Shown here: piece after piece, positions 1-9,933 of the stretch
Layout of the letters: each line of letters starts with the position of its first letter
How positions within the stretch are numbered: position 1 is the stretch's first letter
DNA from: Rhodopseudomonas palustris
GTDB taxonomy: Bacteria > Pseudomonadota > Alphaproteobacteria > Rhizobiales > Xanthobacteraceae
DNA length: 64,000 bases
Reading direction: 5' to 3'
NCBI RefSeq assembly: GCF_003226555.1
Contig: NZ_QKQS01000013.1
Span: forward strand, 223,890 to 287,889
Made by a program: the position numbers and the translations under genes
The notes under the pieces: generated by a model
Databases searched by the model: none
Told to the model about the DNA's origin: nothing
The model's input: only the letters and a program-made list of their open reading frames with translations

Positions 1-1779
1 GAAGTACCAAGACACCAGGAAGCCCACCACCATCATCACCGTCGGCAGCAATGCGATCCAGGCCGGGATGTGGTGCATCTCTTCGATGATGTGCGGGTGC
101 ATCTTCAGCGACGAGCGGAAGAACTCCTCGATGCCGTGGCCGGCGAACAGCTCCTTGAACGGATAACCTGCCGCCAGCGCGCCGAAGGCGAGCACGAACA
201 GCGGGATCGTCATCACCAGCGGGCTCTCGTGCGCCGCCTCGTAGTGCTTGCGATCGTGCGGCTCGCCGTGGAACGTCTTGAACACCAGACGCCACGAGTA
301 GAACGAGGTCAGCAGCGCCGCCACCACGGTCATCAGGAAGCCGTAGAACGCCAGCGGGTTCTTCGACACGAACGCAGCCTCGATGATCGCGTCCTTGGAG
401 AAGTAGCCGGCGGTCAGCGGGAAACCGGTCAGCGCCAGGGTGCCGATCAGCATCACGCCGTAGGTGAACGGGATCCGGTCCTTGAGGCCGCCCATATGGC
501 GGATGTCCTGCTCGTGATGCATCGCGTGGATCACCGAGCCGGCGCCCAAGAACAGCAGCGCCTTGAAGAAGGCGTGCGTGAACAGATGGAACATGCCGAC
601 CGAATAAGCCCCCGCCCCCATCGCCACGAACATGTAGCCGAGCTGCGAACAGGTCGAATACGCCACGATCCGCTTGATGTCGTTCTGCACCAGACCGATG
701 GTCGCGGCGAAGAACGCGGTGGTGGCGCCGAAGAACATCACCACGGCCTGAGCGTCCGGGGCGAGTTCAAACAGCGGCGACATCCGCGCCACCATGAACA
801 CGCCGGCGGTGACCATGGTCGCGGCGTGGATCAGCGCCGACACCGGGGTCGGACCTTCCATCGCGTCCGGCAGCCAGGTGTGCAGCAGGAACTGCGCCGA
901 CTTGCCCATCGCGCCCATGAACAGCAGCAGACAGGCCAGCGTCAGCGCGTCGGCGTACCAGCCGAAGAAGTTGATGGTCTTCCCGGTCAGGCCCGGCGCC
1001 GCGGCGAAGATGGTGTCGAAATCGGTCGAGCCAACCAGCACGAACACCGTGAAGATGCCGAGCAGGAACCCGAAGTCGCCGACGCGGTTGACCACGAAGG
1101 CCTTGATGGCGGCGGCGGCGGCCGACGGCTTCTGGTACCAGAAGCCGATCAGCAGGTAGCTCGCCAGACCGACGCCTTCCCAGCCGAAGAACAGCTGCAT
1201 CAGGTTGTCGGCGGTCACCAGCATCAGCATCGCGAAGGTGAACAGCGACAGATAACCGAAGAACCGCGGACGATGCGGATCTTCGTTCATGTAGCCGATC
1301 GAATACAGATGGACGAGCGACGACACCGTCGTCACCACCACCAGCATCACCGCGGTCAGGGTGTCGACCCGCAGCGTCCAGGCGACTTGCAGCTCGCCGG
1401 AATTGATCCACGGGAACAGCGCCACGCGTGCATCGTGGTGCATAAAGCCGACGTCGACCAGCGTCACCCAGGACAGCGCGCAGGAGATCAGCAGCAGCGT
1501 CGTGGTGACGATCTCGGCGAGACGCGAACCGGCAGCGGCCGGTTCGGTCGGGCCGTGCGCGTGATCGTCGTGAGCATGATCATCGTGAGCATGGTCGTCG
1601 TGACCATGCGCGGCGTGAGCATGGGCGTCGTGCGCGGCGTGGCCATGAGCGCCATGACCGTGATCGTCGTGATGCTCGACGGTGTCACCGCTCGGGTTGC
1701 GGGCGTGGGCGCCCACCAGCGCTATGACGGCGGCGATCAGCGCGCCGACGAGCGGCAGGAATACGATAGCCTGGATCAT
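1..1779 (-). CDS. nuoL: NADH-quinone oxidoreductase subunit L, 3' part cut by window edge
   Basis: Antiporter-like membrane subunit of complex I, in the proton-pumping arm. The reverse strand is open from the ATG at 1779 to the window edge (593 codons); the C-terminal part lies outside. The core shows typical NuoL sequence, for example [20 protein letters not shown] and [22 protein letters not shown]. Unusual: between the first membrane helix ([20 protein letters not shown]) and the next helix there is a loop of about 50 residues with 18 histidines and many Asp, including [18 protein letters not shown]. The start has GAAGG about 7 bases upstream. It is last of the nuo genes visible here, 59 bp after nuoK. 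Identity is certain; the His-rich loop is not part of the family core as I know it. Confidence 0.97.
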   Translation of the reverse strand, partial: MIQAIVFLPLVGALIAAVIALVGAHARNPSGDTVEHHDDHGHGAHGHAAHDAHAHAAHGHDDHAHDDHAHDDHAHGPTEPAAAGSRLAEIVTTTLLLISCALSWVTLVDVGFMHHDARVALFPWINSGELQVAWTLRVDTLTAVMLVVVTTVSSLVHLYSIGYMNEDPHRPRFFGYLSLFTFAMLMLVTADNLMQLFFGWEGVGLASYLLIGFWYQKPSAAAAAIKAFVVNRVGDFGFLLGIFTVFVLVGSTDFDTIFAAAPGLTGKTINFFGWYADALTLACLLLFMGAMGKSAQFLLHTWLPDAMEGPTPVSALIHAATMVTAGVFMVARMSPLFELAPDAQAVVMFFGATTAFFAATIGLVQNDIKRIVAYSTCSQLGYMFVAMGAGAYSVGMFHLFTHAFFKALLFLGAGSVIHAMHHEQDIRHMGGLKDRIPFTYGVMLIGTLALTGFPLTAGYFSKDAIIEAAFVSKNPLAFYGFLMTVVAALLTSFYSWRLVFKTFHGEPHDRKHYEAAHESPLVMTIPLFVLAFGALAAGYPFKELFAGHGIEEFFRSSLKMHPHIIEEMHHIPAWIALLPTVMMVVGFLVSWYF

Positions 1780-1838
1780 GCGCGCGCCTTCAGCCTCCGG
1801 ACGATGCCGTCAATCCGCACTCGATTGCCGATCATGCC

Positions 1839-2150
1839 CTAGCCCTTCATCAAGTTGATATCTTGCACCGCGATGGTGCCGCGGTTGCGGAAGAACACCA
1901 CCAGCACCGCCAGGCCGATCGCGGCCTCCGCGGCGGCGACGGTGAGCACCAGCAGCGCGAACACCTGACCGACGATGTCGTTCAGGTAGATCGAGAACGC
2001 CACCAGGTTGATGTTGACGGCGAGCAGCATCAGCTCGATCGACATCAGAATGATGATGACGTTCTTGCGGTTCAGGAAGATGCCGAGGGTGCCGAGCGTG
2101 AACAGCACCGCGGCGACCGACAGGAAATGGCCGAGCCCGATCTCGTTCAT
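1839..2150 (-). CDS. nuoK: NADH-quinone oxidoreductase subunit K
   Basis: Small membrane subunit of complex I, three helices, with conserved Glu residues in [15 protein letters not shown] and [13 protein letters not shown] that belong to the proton path of this family. 103 residues, the normal length. The ATG at 2150 overlaps the nuoJ stop (ATGA), which favours it over the upstream GTG at 2159. It follows nuoJ and precedes nuoL in the operon. Confidence 0.97.
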   Translation of the reverse strand: MNEIGLGHFLSVAAVLFTLGTLGIFLNRKNVIIILMSIELMLLAVNINLVAFSIYLNDIVGQVFALLVLTVAAAEAAIGLAVLVVFFRNRGTIAVQDINLMKG

Positions 2151-2785
2151 CGCACCCACTCCGCAGCATCGTTGTCGGAAAGTCCCTGCCCCGGCTTGAC
2201 CTGGCGGATCGCCATCGCGGTCTCCTTGGAACGGGCGTTCTGCGTTGGAATGTCCTGCCGCTTGACGCGTTGCTTGTGGCGCAGCGTCAGCACAATCGCG
2301 CCGACCATCGCCACCAGCAGGATCATGCCCGACACCTGGAAGTAGTGGATGTAGCGGGTGTAGAGCACGAGGCCGAGCGCTTCGGTGTTGGACACGCCGG
2401 CCGGGATCGGCGCCGTCACCGTCTTGGTCACGGTCGGGCTGATCACCCAGCCGCCGGCGAGCAGCAACAGCTCGGCGAGGAAGATGAAGCCGATCAACAG
2501 GCCGAACGGCAGATATTCGAGGAAGCCTTCGCGCAGCTGGCTGTAGTCGACGTCCAGCATCATGATCACGAAGAGGAACAGCACCGCGACGGCGCCGACA
2601 TAGACCACGATCAGGATCATCGCCAGGAATTCGGCCCCCATCAGCACGAACATGCCGGCGGCGTTGACGAACACCAGGATCAGGAACAGCGCGGAGTGCA
2701 CCGGGTTGCGGGCGACCACGACCATCACCGCCGCGGCGATCGCCACCCCGGCGTAGAGATAGAAGAACAGAACGGGCATCGACAT
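2147..2785 (-). CDS. nuoJ: NADH-quinone oxidoreductase subunit J
   Basis: Membrane subunit of complex I (ND6 equivalent). 212 residues with five hydrophobic helices; the segment [17 protein letters not shown] is the conserved third helix with the pi-bulge region of the family. Starts 9 bp after nuoI ends and its stop overlaps the nuoK start by 4 bp, so translation is probably coupled. Confidence 0.97.
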   Translation of the reverse strand: MSMPVLFFYLYAGVAIAAAVMVVVARNPVHSALFLILVFVNAAGMFVLMGAEFLAMILIVVYVGAVAVLFLFVIMMLDVDYSQLREGFLEYLPFGLLIGFIFLAELLLLAGGWVISPTVTKTVTAPIPAGVSNTEALGLVLYTRYIHYFQVSGMILLVAMVGAIVLTLRHKQRVKRQDIPTQNARSKETAMAIRQVKPGQGLSDNDAAEWVR

Positions 2786-2794
2786 GGCGTCAGC

Positions 2795-3283
2795 TCACCG
2801 GTACGGCGCGTCGAGGGAGATGGCCTTGGCGATTTCCCGCTCCCAGCGGTCGCCATTGGCCAGCAGGCGGGCCTTGTCGTAGTACAATTCTTCGCGGGTC
2901 TCGGTGGCGAATTCGAAATTCGGTCCCTCGACGATCGCGTCGACCGGGCACGCCTCCTGGCAGAACCCGCAATAGATGCACTTCACCATGTCGATGTCGT
3001 AGCGCACCGTGCGGCGGGTGCCGTCGTTGCGGCGCGGACCGGCCTCGATGGTGATCGCCTGCGCCGGGCAGATCGCCTCGCACAGCTTGCAGGCGATGCA
3101 ACGTTCCTCGCCGTTGGGATAACGGCGCAGCGCGTGCTCGCCGCGGAACCGCGGCGAGATCGGATTCTTCTCGAAAGGATAATTGATCGTCGGCTTCGGT
3201 TTGAAGAAGTAACGCATGGCGAGAAAGAACGCCGATACGAACTCGGTCAGAAGCAGCGAACGGGCGGTAGCGGTGACGTTCAT
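2795..3283 (-). CDS. nuoI: NADH-quinone oxidoreductase subunit I (2x[4Fe-4S] ferredoxin-like)
   Basis: Peripheral-arm subunit that carries clusters N6a and N6b. Two ferredoxin motifs are visible: [12 protein letters not shown] and [12 protein letters not shown], each followed later by the typical Pro-spaced Cys. 162 residues, the usual length. The ATG at 3283 was chosen over the in-frame TTG just upstream because GAGG sits at proper spacing. Lies 7 bp after nuoH. Confidence 0.97.
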   Translation of the reverse strand: MNVTATARSLLLTEFVSAFFLAMRYFFKPKPTINYPFEKNPISPRFRGEHALRRYPNGEERCIACKLCEAICPAQAITIEAGPRRNDGTRRTVRYDIDMVKCIYCGFCQEACPVDAIVEGPNFEFATETREELYYDKARLLANGDRWEREIAKAISLDAPYR

Positions 3284-3290
3284 CAAAGCC

Positions 3291-4316
3291 TCATTTCGGT
3301 GCCAGGCCGGCGAACTGCAGGACGGCCGCCACGATTACCACCATCGCCAGCGACAGCGGCAGGAACACCTTCCAGCCCAGCCGCATCAACTGGTCGTAGC
3401 GGTAACGCGGCACGATCGCCTTCGCCATCGCGAACAGGAAGAACATGAACAGGACTTTGAGCGCGAACCAGACGATGCCCGGCACCCAGGTGAAGGGTGC
3501 GTAAGGCACCGGCGGCAGCCAGCCGCCCAGGAACAGGATCGTGCCCATCGCGCACATCGTGACGATCGCCACGTATTCGCCGAGCATGAAGAGCAGATAC
3601 GGGGTCGACGAATATTCGACCATGAAGCCGGCGACCAGTTCCGATTCCGCTTCGACGAGATCGAACGGCGGACGGTTGGTTTCGGCGAGCGCCGAAACGT
3701 AGAACACCACGAACATCGGGAACAGCGGCAGCCAGTACCAGCCGAGCATGCCCCATTTGCCGTTCTGCGCCTCGACGATCGCGGTCAGGTTCAGCGAACC
3801 GACGCACAGCAGCACGCAGATCACGACGAAGCCGATCGAGACTTCGTACGACACCATCTGCGCGGCCGAGCGCAGCGCGGCCAGGAACGGGTACTTCGAG
3901 TTCGACGACCAGCCGGCCATGATGATGCCGTACACCGACAGTGACGACACCGCGAGGATGTACAGCACGCCGACATTGATGTCGGCGATCACCCAGCCGG
4001 CACTCACCGGGATCACCGCCCAGGCCGCCAGCGCCAGTACGCAGGTGACCAGCGGCGCCAGCAGGAACAGGCCCTTGTTGGCGCCGTCCGGAATCGTCGG
4101 CTCCTTGAGGACGAACTTCAGGAGGTCGGCGAACGACTGCAGCAGGCCCCACGGCCCGACCACGTTCGGGCCGCGGCGGATCTGCACCGCCGCCCAGATC
4201 TTGCGGTCGGCGAGCAGGATGTAGGCGATCGAGATCAGGAGGATGACCAACAGCAGCACGCTCTGCCCGATCACCACGAGCAGCGGCCACAGGTTGGTCG
4301 CGAAGAATTCAGCCAT
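3291..4316 (-). CDS. nuoH: NADH-quinone oxidoreductase subunit H
   Basis: Membrane subunit (ND1 equivalent) that forms much of the quinone-binding chamber with NuoB and NuoD. 341 residues, about eight helices; conserved segments [21 protein letters not shown] and [20 protein letters not shown] are present, the latter holding the acidic loop of the quinone site. 9 bp after nuoG and 7 bp before nuoI. Confidence 0.97.
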   Translation of the reverse strand: MAEFFATNLWPLLVVIGQSVLLLVILLISIAYILLADRKIWAAVQIRRGPNVVGPWGLLQSFADLLKFVLKEPTIPDGANKGLFLLAPLVTCVLALAAWAVIPVSAGWVIADINVGVLYILAVSSLSVYGIIMAGWSSNSKYPFLAALRSAAQMVSYEVSIGFVVICVLLCVGSLNLTAIVEAQNGKWGMLGWYWLPLFPMFVVFYVSALAETNRPPFDLVEAESELVAGFMVEYSSTPYLLFMLGEYVAIVTMCAMGTILFLGGWLPPVPYAPFTWVPGIVWFALKVLFMFFLFAMAKAIVPRYRYDQLMRLGWKVFLPLSLAMVVIVAAVLQFAGLAPK

Positions 4317-4325
4317 GGGTCCCGC

Positions 4326-6401
4326 CTACTCCGCCGCCGTCAGCAATTGCCCCGACGCCAGGCGGGAACATTCCGCCATCACCGCGGATGCCCGCGCGAT
4401 CGGGTTGGTCATGTAGAAATCGGCGATCACCGGCTTGAACGGCGTCTTCTCGACGCTGCCGCCGGCGCCCGCCAGCTTGCGCACATCGGCCGGATCACCG
4501 GCCTCGATCTGATCGATCCGCATCAGATGCGGCACCTCGGCGAACAGCGCCTTGCGCAGCGCCGCCAGCGAGTCATAGGGCAGCTTGGCGCCGAGCGCGT
4601 CCGACAGCGCCCGCAGGATCGCCCAGTCCTCGCGCGCATCGCCCGGCGGAAACGCCGCCCGGTTCGCGATCTGCACGCGGCCTTCGGTGTTGACGTAGAT
4701 GCCCGACTTCTCGGTGTAGGCGGCGCCCGGCAGGATCACGTCGGCGCGGTGCGCGCCGCGATCGCCATGGGTGCCGATGTAGACCACGAAGGCGCCATCC
4801 GGCACCTTGATCTCGTCGGCGCCAAGCGAGAACAGCACATCGACGCCGCCGGCGGTGACCATCTCGGCCGCGCCCAGGCCGCTCTTGCCGGGCACGAAGC
4901 CGATGTCCAGCGCACCGACGCTGGAGGCCGCCGGATGCAGCACTGCAAAACCGTTCCAGCCGTCGTCGAGCGCGCCGATGTCGGCCGCGAGCTTGGCGGC
5001 CAGCGACAGGATCGCCGGGCCGTCGCGCCGTGAGGTCGCCGCCGCGCCGACCAGAATGATCGGATTCTTGGCGTTCTTCAGCGTCTCGGCGAAGGCGTGC
5101 TTGCCGGCGATCAGGTCGTTCAGCGTGTCGGTGCCGGCGCCGAGATAGTCGTAGCCGTAAGTGAGATCGGCCTTGCCGCCGATCACGCCGATCGGCATGC
5201 CGCTGGCGCGCCAGCGCTTACGGATGCGGGCGTTGAGGATCGCCGCCTCCTTGCGCGGATCGGAGCCGATGATCAGCACCGCGTCGGCCTGCTCGATGCC
5301 GACGATACCCGGATTGAAGATGTAGCTGGCGCGGCCGGCCTTCGGATCGAACGCGGCGACGTTCTGCGCCGCGACGTTGTCAGAGCCGAGCTTGGCGAGC
5401 AGCTGCTTCAGCGCGAACATCTCTTCGACCGCGGCGAGATCGCCGGCGATCGCGCCGATCTTTTTGGCCGAGGCGCCGTCGAGCTTGGCCTTGATCGCGG
5501 CGAACGCTTGCGGCCAGCTCGCCGGCTTCAGCTTGCCGCCTTCGCGGACGTAAGGCCGGTCGAGCCGCTGGGTGCGCAGGCCGTCGACGACGTGGCGGGT
5601 CTTGTCGGAGATCCACTCCTCGTTGATCGCCTCGTTGACGCGCGGCAGGATCCGCATCACTTCGCGGCCGCGGGTGTCGACCCGGATCGCCGAGCCGACG
5701 CCGTCCATCACATCGATCGACTGGGTCTTGCCGAGCTCCCAGGGCCGCGCGGCGAACGCATAGGGCTTCGACGTCAGCGCGCCGACCGGGCAGATATCGA
5801 CGAGGTTGCCCTGCAGCTCGGAGGTGAGCGCATTCTCCAGATAGGTGGTGATCTCCATATCCTCGCCGCGGCCGATCGCGCCCATCTCCGGCACGCCGCA
5901 GATTTCCGCCGCAAAGCGCACGCAGCGGGTGCACTGGATGCAGCGGGTCATCGAGGTCTTGACCAGCACGCCGAGATATTTGTCCTCGACCGCACGCTTG
6001 TTCTCGGCGAACCGGCTCTGATCGACGCCGTAGCCCATTGCCTGGTCCTGCAGGTCGCACTCGCCGCCCTGGTCGCAGATCGGGCAGTCGAGCGGATGGT
6101 TGATCAGCAGGAACTCCATCACGCCTTCGCGCGCCTTCTTGACCATCGGCGATTTGGTCGAGACTTCCGGCGGCTCGCCGTTCGGGCCCGGGCGGCAGTC
6201 GCGCACGCCCCAGGCGCAGCTCGCAACCGGCTTCGGCGAGCCCTTGAGCTCGACCAGACACATCCGGCAGTTGCCGGCGATCGACAGCCGCTCGTGATAA
6301 CAAAACCGCGGAATCTCGGCGCCGGCCGACTCGCAGGCCTGCAGCAGGGTGTATTCCGGCGGAACTTCGACTTCCTTGCCGTCGACGATGATCTTGATCA
6401 T
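4326..6401 (-). CDS. nuoG: NADH-quinone oxidoreductase subunit G
   Basis: Large iron-sulfur subunit (75-kDa equivalent) of the NADH-oxidising module. 691 residues. The N-terminal ferredoxin domain holds [2Fe-2S] ligands in CYHERLSIAGNCRMCLVELK, then CPICDQGGECDLQDQ (His-Cys3 cluster) and CIQCTRCVRFAAEICG plus CPVGAL for [4Fe-4S] clusters. A molybdopterin-oxidoreductase-like domain without a visible cofactor site follows from about residue 220. The length fits alphaproteobacterial and mitochondrial NuoG rather than the longer E. coli form. Preceded by a small coiled-coil gene in the operon. Confidence 0.97.
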   Translation of the reverse strand: MIKIIVDGKEVEVPPEYTLLQACESAGAEIPRFCYHERLSIAGNCRMCLVELKGSPKPVASCAWGVRDCRPGPNGEPPEVSTKSPMVKKAREGVMEFLLINHPLDCPICDQGGECDLQDQAMGYGVDQSRFAENKRAVEDKYLGVLVKTSMTRCIQCTRCVRFAAEICGVPEMGAIGRGEDMEITTYLENALTSELQGNLVDICPVGALTSKPYAFAARPWELGKTQSIDVMDGVGSAIRVDTRGREVMRILPRVNEAINEEWISDKTRHVVDGLRTQRLDRPYVREGGKLKPASWPQAFAAIKAKLDGASAKKIGAIAGDLAAVEEMFALKQLLAKLGSDNVAAQNVAAFDPKAGRASYIFNPGIVGIEQADAVLIIGSDPRKEAAILNARIRKRWRASGMPIGVIGGKADLTYGYDYLGAGTDTLNDLIAGKHAFAETLKNAKNPIILVGAAATSRRDGPAILSLAAKLAADIGALDDGWNGFAVLHPAASSVGALDIGFVPGKSGLGAAEMVTAGGVDVLFSLGADEIKVPDGAFVVYIGTHGDRGAHRADVILPGAAYTEKSGIYVNTEGRVQIANRAAFPPGDAREDWAILRALSDALGAKLPYDSLAALRKALFAEVPHLMRIDQIEAGDPADVRKLAGAGGSVEKTPFKPVIADFYMTNPIARASAVMAECSRLASGQLLTAAE

Positions 6402-6434
6402 ATCGTTCCAGTCACTCTCAGTGTCGGCGAGCGA

Positions 6435-6644
6435 TCAATGCGGCTGGTCGGCGAGATCGAGGCGACGCTCGATCCGGTCGACACGAACTTCGAGACGATC
6501 GAGACGGCGATTGACGCCGGCCAGGCCTTCTTCGACGCCCGTCATACCCACCTTCAGGTCGTGAACGTCATCGATCACGCGATCTAGCTTGGCGTCCATC
6601 CGCCGCAAGTAAGTCAGCACCAGATTGTCGGGCTCGTCCGCCAT
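6435..6644 (-). CDS. 69-aa coiled-coil protein inside the nuo operon
   Basis: No domain name recognised. The sequence is heptad-like and charged (MDAKLDRVIDDVHDLK, then RRLDRLEVRVDRIERRLDL), so a short parallel coiled coil is likely; there is no signal peptide or membrane helix. It sits 9 bp after nuoF and 33 bp before nuoG on the same strand, so it must be cotranscribed with complex I genes. Similar short helical proteins are common as stray genes in alphaproteobacteria, so a role in complex I assembly is only a guess. The start ATG at 6644 gives MADEPDNLV. Confidence 0.7.
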   Translation of the reverse strand: MADEPDNLVLTYLRRMDAKLDRVIDDVHDLKVGMTGVEEGLAGVNRRLDRLEVRVDRIERRLDLADQPH

Positions 6645-6653
6645 CTTCGCCCC

Positions 6654-7979
6654 CTACTCCGCCGCTTGCATGTGCGCCGGATCGAGCACGCCCTGATCGT
6701 CGAGCGTGGCCTTGCGCGAGAAGTCGTCGATACGGCGCTCGATCTCCGGGCGGAAGGCGCGGATCAGGCCCTGAATCGGCCAAGCCGCGGCATCGCCGAG
6801 CGCGCAGATGGTGTGGCCTTCGACCTGCTTGGTCACTTCCAGCAGCATGTCGATTTCACGCTTGTGGGCGCGGCCTCCGACCATGCGGTCGAGCACCCGC
6901 CACATCCAGCCGGTGCCTTCGCGGCACGGCGTGCACTGGCCGCAGCTTTCGTGCTTGAAGAAGTAGCTGATGCGCGCGATCGCCGCGACGATGTCGGTGG
7001 ACTTGTCCATCACGATCACGCCGGCGGTGCCGAAGCTCGACTTCACCGCGCGGGTGCCGTCGAAGTCCATGATCAGCTCTTCGCAATCCGCCGCCGGGAT
7101 CAACGGGCACGACGCACCGCCGGGAATGATCGCCAAGAGATTGTCCCAGCCGCCGCGGATGCCGCCGCCGTGCTTTTCGATCAGCTCGCGGAACGGAATC
7201 CCCATCGCCTCTTCGACGACGCAGGGCGTGTTGACGTGGCCGGAGATGCCGTAGAGCTTGGTGCCGACGTTGTTGGGCCGGCCGATCGACGAGAACCAGG
7301 CGGCGCCGCGGCGCAGGATATCCGGCGCGACCGCGATCGACTCGACGTTGTTGACGGTGGTCGGGCAGCCGAACAGGCCGACATTGGCCGGGAACGGCGG
7401 CTTCAGCCGCGGCTGGCCCTTCTTGCCTTCGAGGCTTTCCAATAGGGCGGTTTCTTCGCCGCAGATATAAGCGCCGGCACCATGCGCGACATACAGGTCG
7501 AACGGATAGCCGTGGACGTTGTCCTTGCCGAGCAGCTTGGCCTCGTAGGCCTGGTCGATCGCCGCCTGCAGCCGCTCGCGCTCGCGGATGAATTCGCCGC
7601 GGACGTAGATGTAGCCGGTGTGGGCGCCCATCGCGCAGCCGGCGAGCAGACAGCCTTCGACCAACGTGTGCGGGTCGTGGCGCATGATCTCGCGGTCTTT
7701 GCAGGTACCGGGCTCGGACTCGTCGGCGTTGACGACCAGATAGCTCGGCCGGCCGTCGGCATTGTCCTTCGGCATGAACGACCATTTCAGGCCGGTCGGG
7801 AAGCCGGCGCCGCCGCGGCCGCGCAGGCCCGACGCCTTCATCTCGTTGATGATCCAGTCGCGGCCCTTGTCGATGATCGCCTTGGTGCCTTCCCACGCGC
7901 CGCGACGGCGCGCGCCCTTCAGCGTCCAGTCGTCGAGACCGTACAGGTTCCGGAAGATGCGGTCCTTGTCGTCCAGCAT
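6654..7979 (-). CDS. nuoF: NADH-quinone oxidoreductase subunit F
   Basis: NADH- and FMN-binding subunit (51-kDa equivalent) where electrons enter. Seen: the glycine-rich NADH site [16 protein letters not shown], the FMN site around [19 protein letters not shown], and the N3 [4Fe-4S] ligands in [15 protein letters not shown] with the fourth Cys in [12 protein letters not shown]. 441 residues, usual for the alphaproteobacterial form. Flanked by two small non-nuo genes: a 71-aa membrane protein upstream and a 69-aa coiled coil downstream. Confidence 0.98.
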   Translation of the reverse strand: MLDDKDRIFRNLYGLDDWTLKGARRRGAWEGTKAIIDKGRDWIINEMKASGLRGRGGAGFPTGLKWSFMPKDNADGRPSYLVVNADESEPGTCKDREIMRHDPHTLVEGCLLAGCAMGAHTGYIYVRGEFIRERERLQAAIDQAYEAKLLGKDNVHGYPFDLYVAHGAGAYICGEETALLESLEGKKGQPRLKPPFPANVGLFGCPTTVNNVESIAVAPDILRRGAAWFSSIGRPNNVGTKLYGISGHVNTPCVVEEAMGIPFRELIEKHGGGIRGGWDNLLAIIPGGASCPLIPAADCEELIMDFDGTRAVKSSFGTAGVIVMDKSTDIVAAIARISYFFKHESCGQCTPCREGTGWMWRVLDRMVGGRAHKREIDMLLEVTKQVEGHTICALGDAAAWPIQGLIRAFRPEIERRIDDFSRKATLDDQGVLDPAHMQAAE

Positions 7980-7997
7980 GGCTTGCGGCGTTCCCTG

Positions 7998-8213
7998 TCA
8001 GCGTTTGGTTTGCATGTGAGCGAGACCGGCCGCGCAGCCCCCGAAGGTCAGCGCCCAGATCAGGCTCGATTGAAGTGTCGCACCGAGCGCGTAGCGCTGC
8101 AGCAGAAATATGAACGCTGCGGCGGCGACACCGTGCAGCAGGATGTAAACCGGGGTCGGCATGGCTCTCGCGCTTTCCGCGACGGCGCGCCCCGCTAGGG
8201 CGATCATCGTCAT
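7998..8213 (-). CDS. 71-aa predicted membrane protein inside the nuo operon
   Basis: No family recognised. Two hydrophobic segments: [22 protein letters not shown] and [19 protein letters not shown], suggesting a two-helix hairpin in the inner membrane. The ATG at 8213 overlaps the nuoE stop by 4 bp (ATGA), a strong sign of translational coupling; an internal ATG at 8162 (MPTPVYILL) would give a 54-residue form starting just before the first helix. 18 bp before nuoF. Its position says it is made together with the NADH module, but function is unknown. Confidence 0.7.
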   Translation of the reverse strand: MTMIALAGRAVAESARAMPTPVYILLHGVAAAAFIFLLQRYALGATLQSSLIWALTFGGCAAGLAHMQTKR

Positions 8214-8959
8214 GGCGTGTTCTTACCGCTGGCGTCGGCGGCGGGCGGCTTCGGCGCCGGCCGCTCCTGAACATTGGCCGCCGCCCCGCTCCGCTTGGCC
8301 TCGCTGTCGGTCAGCGGCGGCCCGTTGGCATCGACCGGCGACACGTTGATACCGCCGCTCGTGAGAGTGGTCGGACCGGTAATCGGTGCCGCATGCTGGC
8401 GGCCGTTCTGCGGGCCCGGAGTCGGCGGATTGCCGGCCGCGAAGCCATCGAGCACCTTGTTCAAGGTCTCCGGCGTCAGGTCCTCGTAGACGTCCTTGAA
8501 GATCTGCACCATCGGCGCGTTCACGCAGGCGCCGGCGCACTCGACCTCCTCCCAGGAGAAGTCGCCGTCGGCGGACAGATGGAACGGATCATGATGGATC
8601 CGGCTCTTGCAGACTTCGATCAGCTCACCGGCGCCGCGCAGCCGGCACGGCGTGGTGCCGCAGACCTGGACGTGCGCCTTCTTGCCGACCGGATTGAGCT
8701 GAAACATGGTGTAGAAGGTCGCGACTTCCAGCGCCCGGATATGCGGCATCTGCAGCATGTCGGCGACGGTGCGGATCGCCGCTTCCGGCAGCCAGCCGCC
8801 GCACTGTTCCTGCGCGCGCCACATGATCGCGATCACCGCCGAGAACTGCCGGCCCGGCGGATATTTGGTGATTTCCTTCTGCGCCCAGGCGAGATTGTCC
8901 GCGGTGAACGCGAAGCTCTCGGGTTGCAGCTCTTTGGGTGCCAGACGACGAACGGACAT
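8210..8959 (-). CDS. nuoE: NADH-quinone oxidoreductase subunit E with long C-terminal tail
   Basis: 24-kDa equivalent, thioredoxin-like [2Fe-2S] (N1a) subunit of the NADH module. Cluster ligands are in [13 protein letters not shown] and [12 protein letters not shown]. The catalytic fold ends near residue 170; a further 75-80 residues rich in Pro, Ala, Gly and Asn follow (from about [12 protein letters not shown] to the end), giving 249 residues where about 160-200 is usual. The ATG at 8959 was chosen because [16 protein letters not shown] is the normal start; the frame stays open upstream inside the preceding gene. It starts 2 bp after the FkbM methyltransferase gene. Confidence 0.96.
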   Translation of the reverse strand: MSVRRLAPKELQPESFAFTADNLAWAQKEITKYPPGRQFSAVIAIMWRAQEQCGGWLPEAAIRTVADMLQMPHIRALEVATFYTMFQLNPVGKKAHVQVCGTTPCRLRGAGELIEVCKSRIHHDPFHLSADGDFSWEEVECAGACVNAPMVQIFKDVYEDLTPETLNKVLDGFAAGNPPTPGPQNGRQHAAPITGPTTLTSGGINVSPVDANGPPLTDSEAKRSGAAANVQERPAPKPPAADASGKNTP

Positions 8960-8961
8960 GC

Positions 8962-9933
8962 TCAGTTTCTCGCCGAGCGTTTCGCCACGCTCGCATTGAG
9001 GTGTTGGATACGGGCGTGCCAGAACGCGCTCGAGGTTCCGACGACGTTGTAGCCGACATTCGACGCGACCTTGATCCGGTCGAGAATGCCGAGGTCGACC
9101 ACGGCCTCGTATTGATTGCTTTGCGGGTCGTACACGACCAGCTTCAGCGGCGTATGTTCGAGGATGTAGCGCGAAACCGTGTGATCGGGGTCGCTGCCAT
9201 GCTCTTCGCACAGGATCGCGGTGTCCTCGGCCAGCAGCCGCTGGCCACCGCGGATCGCGTCGATCTCGACGCCCTCGACGTCGAGCTTGACGATGTACTT
9301 GCCGCCCAGCGGCAGGTGGCCGTCGTCGATCAAATCGTCGAGCCGGATCACCGGCACGTCCTCACCATCGGCGCCGGGCTTGCCGACGATGCTGAGCGCT
9401 TCGTGCTTGGTGCCGGACAGCCGGGCAACGCCGCGCGCGGACCCGACGGCGCATTTCATCACCGTGAACCGGTCGCCGTTGACCTTGGCGTTGTGCGCCA
9501 GACGGGCGAAGTTCTGGCTCGACGGCTCGATCGCCAGCGTGCGATGCGCGCCGAACGGGGCGCTCGACACCAGCACCGACCAGTAGCCGTAATTGGCGCC
9601 GCAATCGACGAAGGTGAAATCGACATCGGCCGCGTCGCGGAACAGCAGGTCGAGTTCGATCTCGTAGGCGTAGTCGCGCTGCAGCAGCTTGCTCCAGTAG
9701 CCGTCGCCGTAAGGAAACACGAAGGTCGCGTCCGGATTCAGCTTGATCGCGATGTCGCGCTCCGGCAGCGCCTTGCGCATCAGATTCGCCGCAGCGTTGT
9801 AGCCGCGATACGAGAAGGTCGACGACACCCGGGCGCCCATCACCAGCGCATACGCCGCTACGCGCTCCAGGGCGCCAGCGCCCTCGAGCGCGCCGGTGGC
9901 GCGGTCGAACTGGATGGGCTCGGGGACGTTCAC
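8962..9933 (-). CDS. FkbM-family SAM-dependent methyltransferase in the nuo operon
   Basis: 323 residues. The SAM-binding core is visible as [18 protein letters not shown] (motif I) and, later, [18 protein letters not shown], a combination typical of FkbM-type methyltransferases; [12 protein letters not shown] also fits the family. No signal peptide or membrane helix. The start is GTG at 9933, overlapping the nuoD stop (GTGA), and the stop is 2 bp before nuoE, so the gene is fully embedded between nuoD and nuoE. FkbM members usually methylate hydroxyls of sugars or small molecules; the substrate here is unknown. The location invites a link to complex I or quinone biogenesis, but this is inference. 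Composition is like that of its neighbours, so any insertion is old. Confidence 0.85.
   Translation of the reverse strand: MNVPEPIQFDRATGALEGAGALERVAAYALVMGARVSSTFSYRGYNAAANLMRKALPERDIAIKLNPDATFVFPYGDGYWSKLLQRDYAYEIELDLLFRDAADVDFTFVDCGANYGYWSVLVSSAPFGAHRTLAIEPSSQNFARLAHNAKVNGDRFTVMKCAVGSARGVARLSGTKHEALSIVGKPGADGEDVPVIRLDDLIDDGHLPLGGKYIVKLDVEGVEIDAIRGGQRLLAEDTAILCEEHGSDPDHTVSRYILEHTPLKLVVYDPQSNQYEAVVDLGILDRIKVASNVGYNVVGTSSAFWHARIQHLNASVAKRSARN

Noticed and set aside
70-6587. Long open frames on the plus strand opposite the nuo genes (for example 70-1842 and 5097-6587)
   Set aside because: They are antisense to certain nuo genes, are rich in Arg, His, Gln and Asp as expected from GC-rich antisense reading, and have no domain.
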